Origin: Eucommia ulmoides
Lineage: Eukaryota; Streptophyta; Magnoliopsida; Garryales; Eucommiaceae
Direction of reading: 5' to 3'
Assembly (NCBI GenBank): GCA_016647705.1
Contig: CM028335.1
Location: 7,722,818-7,786,817 of the forward strand
DNA: 64,000 nucleotides
In this document: one piece after another, positions 44,715-54,660 of the stretch
Layout of the letters: every line of letters starts with the position of its first letter
Numbering within the stretch: the stretch's first letter is position 1
Translations under genes and position numbers: made by a program
Notes under the pieces: model-generated
What the model saw: the letters and a program-made list of their open reading frames with translations, nothing else
Database searches by the model: none
Told to the model about the DNA's origin: nothing

Positions 44715-47039
44715 CTACAAAATCAACCCATCTTTCAAAATCAACTCCAACGAAACCACCAACTCTGACACCGTGGGCCGCTCGACGGGATTCTCCCTCA
44801 CGGCAAGCTCCGCCACGTCAGCAAGCTTAAGCAACGGGTCGACATTTCTTGGCAAAGCCACGTACCGATCGATTATCGCCGCCGCCTTTCCCTCTCGTAT
44901 CAAAGGAACCGCCCATTCAACTATATTCGGAGTAACACAATCCCTATCGTAACCCTTCCTCCCACTCAAAATCTCGAGAAGAACGACCCCGAAATCGTAA
45001 ACATCGGTTTTCATGTCGCTATTCAAATCCCGACCATTAAGAATCACAAGCCCGAAATCGGCGATCCTCGCCACCCAATCGGAATCCAACAAAATATTCG
45101 AACTCTTGACGTCCCGATGAACAATCGGTAGCGAAACTTGCGTGTGAAGATACTCGAGACCTTTCGAAGCTTGTGCCGCAAGCTTTAACCGGAGGCTCCA
45201 ATTGAGGGGGGAGAGTCCGCCGTGGAGGCGATCGTGGAGGGTGCCATGCGGCATGAACTCGTATACAAGGAGCCGTTCCCCCATCTCAGCGCAATATCCC
45301 AACAAATTGACGATATTACCATGGCGGAGATTGCAGAGGATTTCCAATTCGGTTTCGAAATTGCGGCTGTTGGTTTGGATTATGGTGGCGGCATTGGCTC
45401 TCTTCACCGCCACCTGCCGTCCGTCGGGGAGGAGGGCTTTGTAGACAAAGCCGTAGCTTCCTCTTCCAAGCTCGTTGAATTCCTTGAACCCATTGGTGGC
45501 GTCCTTCAGTTCCGATAGCCGGAAAACTTGAGCCATGCCAGGCAACGGCGGCACGATTGCCGGAGCGTGATTCGTGTCGAGATTTTCATTGGTTTCCACC
45601 TCCTTTTTGCCAATGCACGAACCGAATTGCTTCTTTTTGTTGCCTTTTCCAGGTTTAAACGAACAGAACAAAAGGCAAACTCCGATGAAAATTAGCAACG
45701 AACCGGAGGCAGCAGATACTATAATCAGCAGCCGGAGAAAGTGGCGATGACGGTGGCTCCTATCAATCTCAGGCGAAGATTGGAGCCTGCAAATGTCCCA
45801 ACAAGAGCTGTTCTGGCAGAGCGAACAGGGGGTGCATACTCTATCGGCATTTTCAGTACATGAACTAGAAGGGAAGAATCCGATGGAGCAATTCAACCCA
45901 CAAGGCAAACAGATCCTTAGATCTTTTCGCACACACAAGCTTGTTAAATCAGGCTCGTTTAAGAGGCTGGCGTTAAATGAAAATTTCCCTTCGCCGCATG
46001 GATCAGAAGTACATAAACCGGGATTGCATAGCTCCAATGGAGGATCAAAATCAGGGAGAGATGTCACATTTGCAAACCAACAATCTAAAACTAAATCATC
46101 TTCCCTAATGCCGCATGTGAAATAATCGGACGAAGCAATTGCGGAAAAACCAGAATTTTTTGGAACAGAGGATGAATTGAAGCTCCCCCAGCATTCAATT
46201 CCGTGATTATCTTCTCTAATCCCGCAAAAATGGCGTGCGCCGGCGGTTAATGATACAAACCTAGTTCCGATTGGTGGAGTGGAAAAGGAATCGTTGTTAC
46301 CCCAACATTTGATCTCGCCGGATAATTCTGAAACACCGCAAAGAGAATCTATTCCTGAAGCTAAGGTTATGAAATTTTCCGATAGACTGGAAATTCCTAA
46401 ATTGACTGAGTTAGGTCCCCAACAGACAAGATCACCCTCCCGGATTACTCCGCAAGTAAACCCTTCACCGGAAACAATTCTTTTGAAAACACGCGTATTG
46501 ATTATTTGATTGTAAAACAGAGTACTCTGTTTGGAACTCAAACTGTTATTAGATGTTCGAACGATGTCCCAACAGTCAACTGTACCAGAATCAGTGTCGG
46601 AGAAGTACGAACCTCTAATTGCGCAGACATGATTTTGACCCGCCGCTACATGCGAGTACGCCGTGGTTCTAAAGATCGGAGGGACGAGTTCTGAACTCGA
46701 ACCCGCCGAGTCCCAGCAATACGCCAGAGAGGTGTTCGCTAAAATGCCACAGATAAAACCATCGCCGCCGGATAGCGCCGCCAGCGGAGGAATCTCGGCG
46801 GAATGCACAGACGGACTCGAAGACGAGAGATTACTCCCTTTTCCCCAACAGATCACTTCTTGCTTGCCGCTGGCATCAATGGCGCAGAAGAAGCCGTCGT
46901 CCCCAAAAGCGGCCGATATGGGTCCCATCGATCCGAACCCAGATGCGGATTCGATCCAAAAAAGGAGAAAGAGTATCGGAAGGTAAAGAAATGGCAGATT
47001 CCGGGAGGACCAAGAGAAGATTTCGAGAGGAATCCTCAT
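44715..47039 (-). CDS. CRINKLY4-related receptor-like kinase, CCR1/CCR2 type with shortened activation segment
   Basis: An intronless 774-aa membrane receptor. Residues 1-34 are a signal peptide. About 40-345 hold the RCC1-like crinkly repeats (FCAI..ICWG, FICGI..AYCW, HFCGI..ECWG, FTCGI..DCWF). About 345-430 are a Cys-rich TNFR-like region (CNPGLCTSDPC, CTPCSLCQNSSC). About 440-462 cross the membrane. The kinase domain spans about 505-770, with GRGSYGFVYKA, VAVKRANA (Lys), HRDVKSSN (catalytic Asp, about 643) and DFG (about 660). Between DFG and TDVYDFGVVLLEI only about 14 residues remain. The GTxGYxDPEYY part (subdomain VIII) is missing with no break in frame. This is a described trait of the Arabidopsis CCR1/CCR2 (CRR1/CRR2) branch, so I place it there rather than with ACR4. 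CR4 proteins act in epidermal and meristem signalling. Start: the first Met before the signal peptide. Confidence 0.93.
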   Translation of the reverse strand: MRIPLEIFSWSSRNLPFLYLPILFLLFWIESASGFGSMGPISAAFGDDGFFCAIDASGKQEVICWGKGSNLSSSSPSVHSAEIPPLAALSGGDGFICGILANTSLAYCWDSAGSSSELVPPIFRTTAYSHVAAGQNHVCAIRGSYFSDTDSGTVDCWDIVRTSNNSLSSKQSTLFYNQIINTRVFKRIVSGEGFTCGVIREGDLVCWGPNSVNLGISSLSENFITLASGIDSLCGVSELSGEIKCWGNNDSFSTPPIGTRFVSLTAGARHFCGIREDNHGIECWGSFNSSSVPKNSGFSAIASSDYFTCGIREDDLVLDCWFANVTSLPDFDPPLELCNPGLCTSDPCGEGKFSFNASLLNEPDLTSLCVRKDLRICLPCGLNCSIGFFPSSSCTENADRVCTPCSLCQNSSCWDICRLQSSPEIDRSHRHRHFLRLLIIVSAASGSLLIFIGVCLLFCSFKPGKGNKKKQFGSCIGKKEVETNENLDTNHAPAIVPPLPGMAQVFRLSELKDATNGFKEFNELGRGSYGFVYKALLPDGRQVAVKRANAATIIQTNSRNFETELEILCNLRHGNIVNLLGYCAEMGERLLVYEFMPHGTLHDRLHGGLSPLNWSLRLKLAAQASKGLEYLHTQVSLPIVHRDVKSSNILLDSDWVARIADFGLVILNGRDLNSDMKTDVYDFGVVLLEILSGRKGYDRDCVTPNIVEWAVPLIREGKAAAIIDRYVALPRNVDPLLKLADVAELAVRENPVERPTVSELVVSLELILKDGLIL

Positions 47040-47467
47040 AATCTAGGTTGATTGGGACTTGCTGGGGATGAATGTGAAAGAGTACAGTGGGTACAACAGT
47101 CCAGGAACGATGATGAGAGAAGCTGGTGCTTGCGTTGTGGTGGGAGTTTGAGCTGGACATAGGCAAGGGAAGGAAGTTGTAGTCAAGACGAGGGGGGTGT
47201 GAAGAGAACGTGGCTGTCGCCATTTTTACGGTTCTGTTGGGCCGTCAGAAGTTTTTGGCAACGGAAATGCACTGTAGTTTTTGCTTACTTCATTTTCACT
47301 GGTTCATTATCTTAGAGAGAAAATGCCTCAAATGTCAATGGCCCTACTTTCATGAGCCTATTTCGTAGTAATAATTTAATTATTATAAAATTATTATACT
47401 ATCTCACTCGTAATTTACTTCTTATTTATTATTAGTGCGATGTTATTCCGGTTGGCCAATAGAAATG
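47040..47467. promoter_or_regulatory. Upstream region of the receptor kinase gene
   Basis: The likely 5' leader and promoter on the minus strand. A second minus-strand frame starts at 47223, 184 bases before the kinase start, and overlaps it in another frame until 46876. A block at 47315-47445 (ATGTCAATGGCCCTACTTT, AATAATTTAATTATTATAAA) recurs at 49438-49550. No certain TATA box was identified. Confidence 0.4.
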
Positions 47468-47919
47468 TAGGAATGTCAATTCGGTCCGACTTCATATAAA
47501 ACTAAAATCAAAATCGTTACACATGTACCAAATTAAAAATGCAACTGAAACTGCCAATTTTTTTTTAAACGATTTTAAAACCGAACCATTTAAATTTATA
47601 CAAAACCGAGAAACCGCAAAACTATTTAAGATTTTTTAATTTCATAAAAAGTCAAAACCACGAAAGCGCGGACCATTGTTTTTTATATATAAACAAAAAT
47701 ATAACTAAAATATAAAATATAAATTAAAAAAAAAAAGTTTTTTATTATATAATCCCCCATAGAGAGATCATTGAGAAAAAAATTCTTTTCATATGTTTGG
47801 TTAGGATTCAAACCAAATAGTACAATCAATTAAGTTTTTAATCCTTCAAAAAAACAAAAAGAACACTAAAAAGACACATGTACCCCTAAACAAACCCTCT
47901 CTCTTATTTATATTAATTA

Positions 47920-47925
<6 letters not shown>

Positions 47926-47956
<31 letters not shown>

Positions 47957-47992
47957 AAGCTCACTCTCTCTCTCACTCACTCTCTAAAGTTG
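47926..47992. repeat. (CT)n microsatellite
   Basis: CTCTCT run with CACTCTAAG and CACTCACT interruptions. Confidence 0.9.
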
Positions 47993-47994
47993 AG

Positions 47995-48465
47995 CGTTAA
48001 CACAACTAAATGTATTGAGCGTTAACACAACTAAATGTATTGGACATGTAATTGCGTTAACGTTAACACAATTAAGTTAAGTGTGCTAGATTGTAATTGT
48101 GTTAATATTAACGCAATAAAACTAATGTGTTGGGTTGTATTTGCATTAACATTAATGCAACTAACATTAACGTTAATGCACACAAAACAAATAATGAAAG
48201 AGACGATAATATGAAACACACACAAAAAAATGCATTAACATTAACACACACAAAAAATATGATAAATATTCAAGAGAAAAAATATACAATACGTCTGGTG
48301 ATAAAATGAGTCAACGTTAACGTAATGCATAAACAGAAAAATTGGGAGATGATGCGTTAACAAAAAAAAATGGATTTAACAACGTTAACGTCAATCTCAA
48401 TGTAATATTGTAATATAGGTAAGTGGTGTTTACTTGAACAAATTACGTTAACGTTAACATCCTTT
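47995..48465. repeat. Cluster of GTTAAC / CGTTAACGTTAA palindromic words
   Basis: More than a dozen copies of GTTAAC or near variants, several doubled as GTTAACGTTAAC. They are embedded in repeats such as GAGCGTTAACACAACTAAAT, which occurs twice in tandem near 47992-48040. Confidence 0.75.
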
Positions 48466-48957
48466 ATTGTTCAAATTTGTTTTGTTGCATAATGACAAAA
48501 TGGCAGACTTGTAAATAAATGTTAACATGGAGGGTCATAATGAAGGACTTTTTTCTAAAAATGTAGTGGGGTCTGAAAATTTAATTGTTCATGTCAGAGG
48601 GTCTTTTTTCTCTATTGGGTCTTTATAGAGGACTAAAAAATTAATTACCAAAAAAAAAAACACTATTAATTGTTACAAAGATAATTAAAATAAATAGTTG
48701 TAACCATAATTGTTATAATAAATAAAAACATATATTGTAAATATATAAAAAAAAATTGATGATATATATCATAAAAATACATCTAAAATATCAGTTTTGC
48801 GGTTCAGTTTCATGGTTACTATCCCAAAATCAAAACCGTTTCAGTTGTTAATTTCAAAATCAAAATCGCAACCAAACCATGTAATCAGTTTCAGAATCGG
48901 ACTATTCGGTGCAGTTTCTTTAGGTTATTTGTTGGTTCAGGTTTTTTGTCATCGCTA

Positions 48958-49560
48958 AAGAGATGCCATATTTTTTTGTCAATCAGAATTTGACTTTATT
49001 ATGAAGCATTCTAATAATTAAATATTGAATTTATTTCTGAATGTATGATGTGATAAAAATGCACCCTTAATATCGTTTAGAGAGATAATTAATTGAGATG
49101 CATGTAAATTGATCTGGGCTCACATTACTGTACCTAAACAAAAAGTACTTCAGATAATTAATTGAGATGCATGTAAATTGATCTAGACATTACTGTACCC
49201 AAACAAAAAGTACTTTAGATAAGTTTATCATTTGATCAATATCAACCATATTGAATCTAAAAAAAAAACTATTATGTAGTCATTAAAAATAGTAAATTGT
49301 ATAAATATATCCATGAAATAGTAAATTTAGTATTTAGAATACAAAGAATGTTTACTAAAATAATTCATGAATTTTCCTAAACAATTATTTCTTATTTGGT
49401 ATCTAATTTACCTCTGTGAAAAATGGTCAAAACCTCACTTTAGAGAAAATACCTTAAATGTCAATGGCCCTACTTTTTGACTATTTCATGGTAATAATTT
49501 AATTATTATAAAGTTATTATATTATTTCCGTCATAATTTGCGTATTAGTGACACACTTGC
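48958..49560. repeat. Intergenic DNA with a 69-bp tandem duplication, a SINE-like piece and a promoter-block copy
   Basis: Units starting AGATAATTAATTGAGATGCA begin at 49083 and 49152. They carry GAGATGCATGTAAATTGATCT, the core shared with the SINE-like copies further right. At 49438-49550 a copy of the block upstream of the kinase gene (47315-47445) appears in the same orientation. Confidence 0.6.
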
Positions 49561-50034
49561 AACTACATAATAAGAATTTTTTTAATTAATTTTTAAATTT
49601 TATAGTAAATTGATATTTGCACTTAAAAATCTTCCTTTACTCTCTAATTGTGTTATTCTCGTGAAAGAGCTAAATAATCAAATTGAAATGCAAGTAGGTA
49701 TATATTTAAAAATACTATATAATAAAAAAAAAAATTATTAATATTTTAAATTTGCCACTCTTAATGGTAAAAATTATGGAAAATGCTATTCGAACTTGAA
49801 AGATTTTGCAAATCGTGCTAACGTGCATTGCTTCGTGTTGTGTCATAATTTAATATGAGCACGATAACACGAAATACGAACATGATACGATAACTTATTA
49901 TGTCATAAAATCAAAATAAGAACATGACACGTTATATTATCGTGTCAAAACGACACAACAGACACTATGATAAGTTATCGTAGCACGAAAATAACACGAA
50001 ACAATAACACGACACAAATGTATCATATCACATA
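49561..50034. repeat. CGTGTCGTGTT-type repeat, left part, split by the Harbinger element
   Basis: From about 49800 the sequence is dense in ACACGA, CGTGTC, GATAACACG and GACACG words. This is a pattern of a widespread plant repeat. The same style returns at about 54410-54650 after the Harbinger element, so the latter probably inserted into it. Confidence 0.5.
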
Positions 50035-50257
50035 GGTTGTGTTTGGATGAAGGATTTCTAGGGGGGATTTCAATTGGGTAGGGGATTTTGAAATCTTTTT
50101 TTAGCAAATCCCTTTGGGTAATAGGAGAAGGGATTTAGGAAATCCTTTTTTATGTGATTGGAGGTATTTAAAAATGAATTTGAGAAAGGTGGGATTTGAG
50201 AAATTCATTCAACCAAAGGATTTGGAAAATCAGTAGCCCTTCAGCCCGCTACCAACC

Positions 50258-50515
50258 AATCGACGACCTACGGCGTTCGACGACGAAGAGAGGGGAGACG
50301 ACCGGATCTGCGACGACCACCGGTGCTGAAGACGATCGGATCTGGCGACAACCACCGCTGCTGAAGACGACGAACGGATCTGGCGACCATCTAGGCTGAA
50401 CGACGACCTGTGCTGAAGAGGACGACCACCATCGCACAGCCGGCGAACGAACTGAACGGCGACGACCTGAACGGCGGACGAACTGAACGGCGAACGAACC
50501 GAACGGCACGAACAG
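50258..50515. repeat. GC-rich GACGACC/GAACGAACTGAACGGC repeats in the Harbinger leader
   Basis: Irregular short repeats such as CTGAAGACGA, CGACCACC and ACGAACTGAACGGCGA. Long frames on both strands here (Arg/Ser/Val-rich or Asp/Thr-rich) follow the repeat and look non-coding. Confidence 0.6.
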
Positions 50516-50639
50516 GTTTTTGGTCATTTCTTTTCCATATTTATTGCTCAATTTGGTGTAGATCTGATTGTTTGTTTCAATTTCACCCTAGATCTAGCTT
50601 CATTCTTTGTTCATTTGTTATTTTGCTGAATAATGGGTT

Positions 50640-50835
50640 CCATTTGTGCATTTTGTGAATAAATTAAGTTCTATTTGTGAATTTCGTGAATAAATTAGGG
50701 TTCCATTTGTGCATTTTGTGAATTTTGTGAATAAATTAGAGTTCAATTAGTGCATTTTTGTGAATTTTCTGAATAAATTAGGGTTCAACTATTTGCATAT
50801 TGTTAATTTTGTGAATAAATTAGGGTTCAATTTTT
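50640..50835. repeat. Tandem GTGAATAAATTAGGGTTC repeats upstream of the transposase
   Basis: About four units of 45-65 bp with TTGTGCATTTTGTGAA, GTGAATAAATTAGGGTTC and TTCAATT. Confidence 0.75.
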
Positions 50836-51013
50836 TGCTAGATCAATTATGTGAAAGTATGAATTTCTTGGGTATTTTGTGACAAATTCTTGGACATTTT
50901 GGGGTGATTTGTAGTATATTGTGTGGATTTCGGTATTTTGTGCTCATTCTCATCAATAATTGAATAATTTGTTGATGTTTTTTTTTTTTTTTTTTTTTAT
51001 CTCTACAAGAGTA

Positions 51014-52410
51014 ATGAATCAACAAATCGTGCAAAGAAATCGTAAACGCCTAAGAAACGAGGAAGAGGAAGAGGAAGAAGAAATGGATATCATTATGGTT
51101 ATGCTTGCAATAATTGTGATTCGACTATACTACTTGCGTAAGTACGATATTATACCTAGGGTGCCCTCATGTGATTTTCATTTTGAACGAAGAGCCTTTT
51201 TGAGTCGATTATATCAAGGCGATGATGTTGAATGTCTTGAACAACTTCGTGTTAGCAAACAATGTTTTAGGAAATTATGCCAAATTTTGGAAGATAAATG
51301 TCAATTGAAACGGACAAAACACGTCCCAATTGAAGAGGCCGTTGCTATGTTTCTCCATATTCTTGGGCACAACCTAAAATATAGGGTTATACATAACACC
51401 TATTATCGTTCCAAAGAAACAATACATAGGCAGTTTAACCGTGTTCTTTGTGCTGTGATGAGATTGACCAAAGATTACTTGAAGTTGCATGACTTCATGC
51501 TTAGTGAATCAGAGGCAGCCAAATGGAAATGGTTTCAGGTACTCGGTTATTATGTTCTAATAATTAAATTCTTATTTTCTTATATAAGTAGGTTTATATT
51601 TTCTTTTCAATACATTTTAGAATTGTTTTGGAGCGCTGGATGGTAGCCATATTCCTGTAACTGTGCCTATGGAAACACGATCTAGATATTGTAATAGAAA
51701 AGGTGGTATTTCAATCAATATGTTAGGCGCGTGTAGCCCGGACATGAAATTTACGTACGTGTTGCCTGGATGGGAGGGTTCTGCATCTGATTCTCGAGTT
51801 TTGCGTGATGCCATCAATAGACAACATTGTTTACATATTCCGCACGGTAAAAATAATTATAGATTAAAAATTTAGCAAATTATTGTAACTTCTTCATGTG
51901 ATGTGATTATTTTTTTATGGTGTAGAAAAGTATTACCTTGTGGATGCCGGGTATACCAATGGACCAGGATTTTTAGCTCCATATCGAGGCACGCGATATC
52001 ATCTCAATGAATGGAGTAGTAATACACCACAAAATTATAAAGAATTGTTTAATCTTCGACATTCTATTGCTAGGAATGCGATTGAACGATGTTTTGGAAT
52101 TTTGAAAAAGCGATGGAGTATATTGCGAACGCCTTCTTTTTTTGACATCAAGACACACGTACGGATAATCAATGCATGTTGTATACTCCACAATTATATA
52201 GCAACTGAAACGTGTTGCGATCCGATATTACAAGCTGAACATTTGAATTTGCTTAACTCGGTTGACGGTGAAATTTCAACGAACCAAGTGGAACAAGAAC
52301 ATAACAATGAAGAACGAATCACATGTGTTCAAGTTACTGACGAATGGACTACCTTTCGTGAGACATTGGCAAAGAATATGTTTGACGATTACCGAGCTAG
52401 GCGTAATTGA
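51014..52410 (+). CDS. PIF/Harbinger DDE transposase (HARBI1-like), three exons
   Basis: Exons 51014-51538, 51621-51846 and 51926-52410 join in frame through GT-AG introns of 82 and 79 bp to give 411 aa with no internal stop. Residues 12-24 are a basic then acidic stretch. A helix-turn-helix-like N-terminal region (RVSKQCFRKLCQIL, VPIEEAVAMFLHILGH) precedes the DDE_Tnp_4 nuclease domain. Catalytic residues are visible: D182 in GALDGSHI, D232 in GWEGSASDSRVL and E304 in NAIERCFGILKKRW. KYYLVDAGYTN at 252-262 is also typical. Cleavage and joining of the transposon ends is the known role, normally together with the Myb-like partner encoded next. The start was chosen at MNQQIVQ; an in-frame Met 18 codons earlier would add a poly-Phe tract that reads through a T-run in the leader. 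A related domesticated host gene is unlikely because terminal repeats surround it. Confidence 0.88.
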
Positions 52411-52421
52411 TTGTTTATTAT

Positions 52422-52487
52422 ATGTTATGTATTGTGTTTGACTTTATTATGTCTTCTTATGTATTGTGTTTGACTTTATTATGTCTT
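52422..52487. repeat. 33-bp direct repeat after the transposase stop
   Basis: TTATGTATTGTGTTTGACTT followed by TATTATGTCTT occurs twice in tandem just after the transposase gene. Confidence 0.7.
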
Positions 52488-52608
52488 ACGTATCATTTGT
52501 GACTTTGATATGTTTAACATTCGGCTTTCATTTTAATGTATTTATTTATAATTTTATATCCTATGTTTATATTTATTTGAAATTGTTACGAATAGAAATT
52601 GAAGGAGA

Positions 52609-53596
52609 ATGGAAGGAACTAGCATGAAAGTTGGGAAAAACAAGCAAAAGAAAGTAGTTGATGACGAAAAGTTGGGAAATTATTTTCGTTGGACTAATGA
52701 AATGGAAGGTGCTTTAGCAAATGTTCTAAGAGATGAGAGAAGTATGGGAAATAAGGGAGACGGAGGATGGAAGACAAGTGCATTCAATTCGGCGTCTTCT
52801 ATACTATCAGCTCAATTTGGACAAAATATTACTACGGATAATATAAAAAATCGAATAAAAATGTGGAAGAAGTATTATGCGGTAGTGAGTGACATATTGT
52901 CTCAAAGTGGATTCAGTTAGAACGATTCAAAGAAAATGCTTGATATTGACAATGAGTCGGCATGGGTTGAATATGTTAAGGTAATTTTTTATTTTATTTT
53001 TATTTATTTAAAGTCTCCCGCAAATTAATTTTTCACATTGCATGACATATTTTTTTTTCCCCTACTTGTAGTCTCATAAGGATGCGAAACAATTTCGTTG
53101 GAAAGTCATACCTAATTGGGATGACATAGTTGACTTGTGTGCAAAAGACCGAGCTACGGGAGAAGGTGCTGAAACTGCATTTGATGTAGATGATATCATG
53201 TCTATGGAGGATGCAATTGGTGATGACGACCATGTAGAATCTACTAATCACGGAACTAACAGTTCTAAACAAAAAAATTGTGAAAATTTAGCATCATCTA
53301 CTACATCTCCACCAAAGAAAAGAGGAGGAAAGAAGGATAAGACAGACGATGCGATTGCGAGGTTGGCTGATGCTGTAGAATCTTATTTTAAAATAAAGAC
53401 CTCAACCCCCTCGACCCCCTCATCGAAGTTTCCGGAAGTTTTTGAAGTTCCTACTGCGATTCCAGGGCTTGACAAAGAAATCCTTTGCCGTACATTGAAT
53501 TTGCTTCAAGAAGATGAGCAGAAGTTTGACACACTTAAAAGACTCCCGGACGAGTACAAAAAAACTTACCTCTTAAATTGTTTGCCTAAACAATAG
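52609..53596 (+). pseudogene. Harbinger Myb/SANT-like protein, one in-frame stop
   Basis: Exons 52609-52980 and 53072-53596 join in frame (GT-AG intron of 91 bp) to 298 codons plus stop. Codon 104 (52918-52920) is TAG inside QSGFS*NDSKKML, where relatives normally have Trp, so a TGG to TAG change is likely. The N-terminal part has the Myb/trihelix pattern (FRWTNEMEGALANVLRDE, NIKNRIKMWKKYY). The middle is acidic and Ser/Thr-rich with a basic KKRGGKK patch. The C-terminus (EILCRTLNLLQED) resembles plant Myb/SANT-like proteins. In this superfamily the protein binds the transposon ends and carries the transposase to the nucleus. As it stands the product would be 103 aa, keeping the DNA-binding part only. 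Confidence 0.8.
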
Positions 53597-53607
53597 ATTT
53601 ATGGGTT

Positions 53608-53800
53608 ATGTTTAATTGTAGACAACTATGTTTAATTTTGGGGACAATATGTCTAATTGTAGACAACTATGTTTAATTTTGGGGACAATATGTCTAATTG
53701 TGGACAACTATGTTTAATTTTGAGGACTATATTTCTTAACTTGTTTTTAAGTTGTTTTTGGGGACAATGTGTCAATTGTGGATAACTATGTTCAATTTTG
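53608..53800. repeat. 41-bp tandem repeat in the Harbinger 3' region
   Basis: Units start at 53608, 53649 and 53690 (ATGTCTAATTGTAGACAACT...), with a decayed continuation to about 53800. The core has GTCTAATTGTAGAC, a near palindrome, and TTTTGGGGACAAT. Confidence 0.85.
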
Positions 53801-54011
53801 TTTTTGTGGACAAATCGTGTGTAATTTAGATTTGGAAAACCTTTATGTTGAATTTATTATTTTGAATTAATATTAGCATGCGTTAAATATTTATATAAGC
53901 TTAAAAATCGATAAACATGTAAATTCTGTTTACAAATATTTTATCTATCCAAACAAGGGAATTGCAAATTACACGTTCAAATACTTCATCTCAAACAGCT
54001 ATCCAAACAAA

Positions 54012-54074
54012 GGATTTGTGAAATGAAGGGATTTCAAAATTCAGGATTTTGAAATCCCTTCATTTCACAAATCC
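54012..54074. repeat. Perfect 29-bp inverted repeat near the Harbinger right end
   Basis: Arms 54012-54040 and 54046-54074 are exact reverse complements, separated by TCAGG. The arm begins GGATTTGTGAAATGAAGGG. It lies 35 bp inside the terminal repeat. Confidence 0.92.
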
Positions 54075-54112
54075 CTTGAATTTATCAAATCCCTTACCCA
54101 AACGCAACCATA

Positions 54113-54660
54113 AAGATTTGTTTAACTATTACACATTACAAGTCTATTAACATATAATTTTTTATAAATAATTAAAATAAGAAAACACATTACACATGTA
54201 AAATTATAAACGTTAAAATATTATAAACAATAAAATATCGCATTCAAGACCAACGAATGAAACAACAACTAAAAAAAAAAAGTTCGATTTTGCAAAAACT
54301 CTAATCTAAATAATATATATAACATAGGTTAAATTGTACTATTAGATAAGTATAGGTTAATATTTATAAATAATCATTAATATATTTTTATTTTAACAAT
54401 AATTTATTAAAATTATCGTGTCACATATTATGTCATCTCTTTGTAACCTAAAAAATGATTAAAATTATCATGACATTCGTGTCAATTATCGGGTCATCAG
54501 GTAAACACAAAACACAAGGTTTTTTTATCGTGTTTATTATGTATGGCCCGATAATAACCCGTTACCCATTAATTTAAACTTATACCTAATAATTTAGTAT
54601 CGATTTCGTGTCGTGTTTTCGTGTAAATATCAATCTTGCCAACAGTAAATAATATATTTT
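54113..54660. repeat. Right part of the repeat split by the Harbinger element
   Basis: AT-rich DNA becoming dense in CGTGTCA, TTATCGGGTCAT, TTTATCGTGTTTATT and CGTGTCGTGTTTTCGTGT at 54410-54640, as on the left at 49800-50034. No gene. Confidence 0.5.

Larger units (their letters stand above)
47468..48957. mobile_element. hAT-like non-autonomous element (about 1.5 kb)
   Basis: The left end TAGGAATGTCAATTCGG and the right end, read inward, TAGCGATGACAAAAAACC resemble hAT termini. The flanks TAGAAATG and AAGAGATG agree at 6 of 8 positions. Near both ends there are facing blocks rich in CGGTTTTG/CAAAACCG and GAACC words. Inside are a (CT)n run (about 47926-47992) and a GTTAAC-rich block. No transposase frame is present. 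The call is moderate because the terminal repeats are imperfect. Confidence 0.5.
50035..54109 (+). mobile_element. PIF/Harbinger DNA transposon, nearly complete (4.1 kb)
   Basis: Terminal inverted repeats are GGTTGTGTTTGGATGAAGG and, from the right, GGTTGCGTTTGGGTAAGGG. ATA is duplicated at 50032-50034 and 54110-54112. The element carries the two genes expected of autonomous PIF/Harbinger elements, both on the plus strand: a DDE transposase (51014-52410) and a Myb-like protein (52609-53596). Subterminal repeats of GGATTTGTGAAAT and GGGATTTCAAA type occur at both ends. A GC-rich GACGACC-repeat region lies at 50258-50515, and GTGAATAAATTAGGGTTC repeats lie at 50640-50835, ahead of the transposase. 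Confidence 0.88.

Noticed and set aside
45202-47051. Plus-strand frames opposite the receptor kinase
   Set aside because: They are antisense shadows of a well-supported coding sequence with known domains.
50196-50658. Frames of 67-100 codons in the Harbinger leader
   Set aside because: They read through GACGACC repeats on both strands and have no domain; the transposase start is further right.
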